Assembly: GCA_017538775.1 (NCBI GenBank)
Contig: JAFYIF010000092.1
Location: 1-6,564 of the forward strand
DNA: 6,564 nt
Direction: 5' to 3'
From: Oscillospiraceae bacterium
GTDB lineage: Bacteria > Bacillota > Clostridia > Oscillospirales > Oscillospiraceae
Shown here: positions 5,167 to 6,564 of the stretch, piece by piece
Position numbering within the stretch: position 1 is the stretch's first letter
Layout: each line of letters starts with the position of its first letter
Notes under the pieces: model-generated
What the model saw: the letters and a program-made list of their open reading frames with translations, nothing else
What the model was told of the DNA's origin: nothing
Databases searched by the model: none
Program-made: the position numbers and the translations under genes

Positions 5167-5174
5167 ACAAAGCC

Positions 5175-5717
5175 ATGCAGACATCGTCCACGCCGGTCCG
5201 CCCGCTGCGGGAGGCCTATCACAGCACGGCGGAGTTTTCCGGCTATGTGCGCCACTGCGGCCCCACGGCGGTGACGAACCTGCTGCTGAGCCTCCTGCCC
5301 GACCCGCCCCCGGCAAAAGAGCTGTTCCGCCGCGTGGCGGAGCTGGGGCGGCGGAAGCTGGTCTACGTCAACCGGGAGCTGCCCCTGGGCCTGGGCGGCA
5401 CCTCGGACGCCCTGACCGGAGCCTATCTCCGGGCCGCGCTGCACCAGTGCGGACTGAAAACCGTGCAGATCGGCCTGCGCCGCCCCCTGACGGAGCGCTT
5501 CGCCCGGACCGCCCTGGGCCGGGGCAGCCTGCTCTACATCCAGCTGCGCCGCCACAAGACATACGGCAGCCACCACATCCTCTGCTACGGCCAGGAGCCG
5601 GACGGCCGCCTCCGCCTGGCCGACGGCTGGGCCGCCGCCCCGGTGCGCCTCCGGGTCAAAGACCTGGGCCTGGCCTTCTGCCTGGAGCTGCGCTTTCCCC
5701 CGTCCGGGGAGGCATAG
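5175..5717 (+). CDS. Uncharacterised protein with papain/C39-like Cys-His-Asp signatures
   Basis: This 180-residue protein is not confidently recognised. It has a C28-G-P-T-A motif at the start of a hydrophobic helix (HCGPTAVTNLLLSLL, 27-41), a late histidine pair in GSHHILCYG (131-139), and an LADGW segment with D150. That order (Cys on a helix, then His on a strand, then Asp/Asn) is the layout of papain-like and C39 peptidases. The Gln that normally precedes the catalytic Cys is not evident. There is no signal peptide, transmembrane segment or ABC transporter domain. The start ATG lacks a clear Shine-Dalgarno sequence and lies 8 bases after the SIMPL stop, suggesting translational coupling. 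It could be a peptidase, a thiol hydrolase or amidase, or an inactive relative. The C39-like label is inference from motif order. Confidence 0.75.
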   Translation: MQTSSTPVRPLREAYHSTAEFSGYVRHCGPTAVTNLLLSLLPDPPPAKELFRRVAELGRRKLVYVNRELPLGLGGTSDALTGAYLRAALHQCGLKTVQIGLRRPLTERFARTALGRGSLLYIQLRRHKTYGSHHILCYGQEPDGRLRLADGWAAAPVRLRVKDLGLAFCLELRFPPSGEA

Positions 5718-5733
5718 GCGCGGCGAAAAAGGC

Positions 5734-5778
5734 CAAAGGGTCGTTGCAAATTTCAGGTTTCGACCGGATCACCCTTTG
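5734..5778. repeat. 8-bp inverted repeat upstream of the hup promoter
   Basis: CAAAGGGT (5734-5741) is the exact reverse complement of ACCCTTTG (5771-5778), with a 29-base loop. The right arm ends 3 bases before the -35 box of the hup promoter. It may be a regulator site or a weak 3' structure for the upstream operon. No T tract follows, so it is not called a terminator. Confidence 0.3.
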
Positions 5779-5781
5779 TCC

Positions 5782-5810
5782 TTGACAAACGGAAGCGGAT
5801 TTGGTACGCT
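5782..5810 (+). promoter_or_regulatory. hup-rqcP promoter
   Basis: A consensus TTGACA (5782-5787) is followed after exactly 17 bases by TACGCT (5805-5810), a fair -10 box. Transcription should begin near 5817, giving a leader of about 65 bases before HU. Confidence 0.75.
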
Positions 5811-5835
5811 GTGCTCACGCAATTTGGAAAGAAAA

Positions 5836-5858
5836 CGGACGGCCCACGCCGCCGTCCG
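5836..5858 (+). promoter_or_regulatory. Leader hairpin upstream of hup
   Basis: CGGACGGC (5836-5843) pairs perfectly with GCCGTCCG (5851-5858) around a 7-base loop. It lies between the predicted transcript start and the AGGAGGAGG ribosome site (about 5867-5875), leaving that site free. No T tract follows, so it is more likely an mRNA-stabilising or regulatory leader than a terminator. Confidence 0.45.
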
Positions 5859-5882
5859 ACCATACAGGAGGAGGAAACAGGC

Positions 5883-6158
5883 ATGAACAAGTCTGAGCTG
5901 ATTGCCGCCGTCGCGGAGAAAACCGGACTTTCCAGAAAAGACAGCGAGAAGGCGCTGACCGCCACTTTTGACATCCTGACCGCCGCGCTCCAGGCCGGGG
6001 AGCGGGTCCAGCTCTTCGGCTTCGGCGTCTTCGAGACGAGAGAGCGCCCGGCGCGGATGGGCCACAACCCCCGGACGATGGAGGAGATCGCCATCCCCGC
6101 CTCCCGCAGCCCGGTCTTCAAGGCCGGAAAGGCGCTGAAAGACGCCGTGGAGCTGTAA
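5883..6158 (+). CDS. hup: HU-family DNA-binding protein
   Basis: The 91-residue length is standard for HU. It begins [20 protein letters not shown], continues through the dimer helices and has [15 protein letters not shown] (46-60), the start of the beta arms. NP at residues 62-63 is the intercalating proline that kinks DNA, and the protein closes with the conserved [19 protein letters not shown] block. HU dimers bend and compact chromosomal DNA and support replication, recombination and repression loops. ATG at 5883 follows AGGAGGAGG at good spacing. The longer frame from GTG 5811 is rejected because that codon sits at the promoter's -10 edge. rqcP follows 45 bases later without a terminator. 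HU rather than IHF is inferred from the Firmicutes context and the match to HU. Confidence 0.96.
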   Translation: MNKSELIAAVAEKTGLSRKDSEKALTATFDILTAALQAGERVQLFGFGVFETRERPARMGHNPRTMEEIAIPASRSPVFKAGKALKDAVEL

Positions 6159-6203
6159 GCGCCCCCGTCTGCCGCTGCCGTCACCGTCTCAGGAGGGATC
6201 ATC

Positions 6204-6446
6204 ATGCGAATCGACAAATATCTGAAGGTATCCCGGCTCATCAAGCGCCGCAGCGTGGCCAACGACGCCAGCGACGCCGGGCGCGTCAGCGTCAACGGCA
6301 AGCCGGTGAAGGCCAGCTACCAGGTCAAGCTGGGCGACGTGATCGAGATCGCCTTCGGCCAGAGAACACTGAAGGTGGAGGTCACGGAGATCAACGAAAA
6401 CGCGACCAAGGCCGGGGCTTCGGCCATGTACCGGGAGCTGGAATGA
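6204..6446 (+). CDS. rqcP: Ribosome quality control S4-domain protein RqcP (YabO)
   Basis: The 80-residue protein is an S4 RNA-binding domain, beginning MRIDKYLKVSRLIKRR and continuing with a GRVSVNGKPVKAS strand and VKLGDVIEIAFG. It aligns along its length with Bacillus YabO/RqcP (86 residues). In the family RqcP binds stalled 50S subunits next to the peptidyl-tRNA and works with RqcH in adding C-terminal alanine tails, which mark aborted chains for ClpP-type proteases. ATG at 6204 follows AGGAGGG. It shares a transcript with HU, a neighbour seen in many Firmicutes, where yabP and yabQ usually follow. Here the next frame overlaps the stop (ATGA) and does not look like YabP. Confidence 0.93.
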   Translation: MRIDKYLKVSRLIKRRSVANDASDAGRVSVNGKPVKASYQVKLGDVIEIAFGQRTLKVEVTEINENATKAGASAMYRELE

Positions 6447-6564
6447 AAAACAAGTCTTCTGCTGGCTTCGACATTCAAGCGCGTTTTGCCGAGATCAACG
6501 CGCTGGAACCGGAAGTTCCGACAAAGGAGGATTTGGAGGCCATCGAAAAAGCCATGGCCGAAAA
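6443..6564 (+). CDS. Unknown protein, N-terminal fragment cut by the window edge
   Basis: ATG at 6443 overlaps the rqcP stop by four bases (ATGA), and 40 codons stay open to the edge. The visible part is hydrophilic and charged, with an ALEPEVPTKEDLEAIEKAMAE stretch that is probably helical, and no signal peptide or membrane segment. G+C is about 50% by count, clearly below the neighbouring genes. It does not resemble YabP, which usually follows rqcP. A small antitoxin-like or adaptor protein is possible, but nothing visible proves this. No Shine-Dalgarno sequence stands immediately upstream, so translation would depend on coupling to rqcP. Confidence 0.55.
   Translation, partial: MKNKSSAGFDIQARFAEINALEPEVPTKEDLEAIEKAMAE

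Noticed and set aside
4758..5576. Minus-strand open frame of 272 codons
   Set aside because: It is antisense to the SIMPL and peptidase-like genes, Gln/Ala/Arg-rich and without motifs.
5811..6158. Longer HU start at GTG 5811 (115 residues)
   Set aside because: The codon directly follows the -10 box, so it would fall upstream of the predicted transcript start, and the added residues do not match HU.

Overview
The window looks like chromosome from a G+C-rich Firmicute, most likely a Clostridia member of the Oscillospiraceae/Ruminococcaceae type. The signs are a ctsR heat-shock operon, a clostridial-type 2[4Fe-4S] ferredoxin, a YabB/YabC-like rRNA/tRNA methylase pair, HU and RqcP, strong AGGAGG ribosome sites, sigma-A-type promoters, and very high G+C in coding DNA (roughly two thirds by eye). 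Placement below class level is inference. No phage, transposase, CRISPR array, tRNA or rRNA was seen.

Left third (1-2460), minus strand: a class III heat-shock operon read right to left. It runs promoter and CtsR operator (2387-2443), ctsR (2366-1908), a small McsA-like zinc-finger protein (1667-1170), then the N-terminal 328 codons of a ClpC-type AAA+ unfoldase (984 to the window edge). Two things differ from the textbook ctsR-mcsA-mcsB-clpC order. There is no mcsB arginine kinase gene between the zinc-finger gene and clpC. The McsA-like protein keeps only the first CxxC/CxxC module, then a Pro/Leu/Glu stretch and an acidic tail. The two intergenic gaps are long (240 and 185 bases) and highly structured. 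The first holds two copies of a hairpin-forming repeat with mutually exclusive pairings and anti-Shine-Dalgarno-like loops. The second holds a 20-bp, once-bulged stem.

Centre (2460-2660): the divergent control region. It separates the ctsR promoter from a strong plus-strand ferredoxin promoter and contains five TTTTTC tracts, four of them spaced at exact multiples of 10 bp.

Right two thirds, plus strand: ferredoxin (2655-2828) with its own terminator, then a tightly packed run of trmN6-like methyltransferase, rsmI, a cytoplasmic SIMPL-domain protein and an uncharacterised protein with papain/C39-like Cys-His-Asp signatures (to 5717). A new promoter then drives hup (HU) and rqcP. An overlapping partial gene of unknown function and lower G+C runs off the end.

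The window combines protein quality control (CtsR, ClpC, RqcP), RNA modification and a redox carrier, all mostly housekeeping. The least explained material is the structured intergenic RNA of the heat-shock operon, the reduced McsA-like protein, the SIMPL/peptidase-like pair, and the almost perfectly duplicated halves of the ferredoxin gene.
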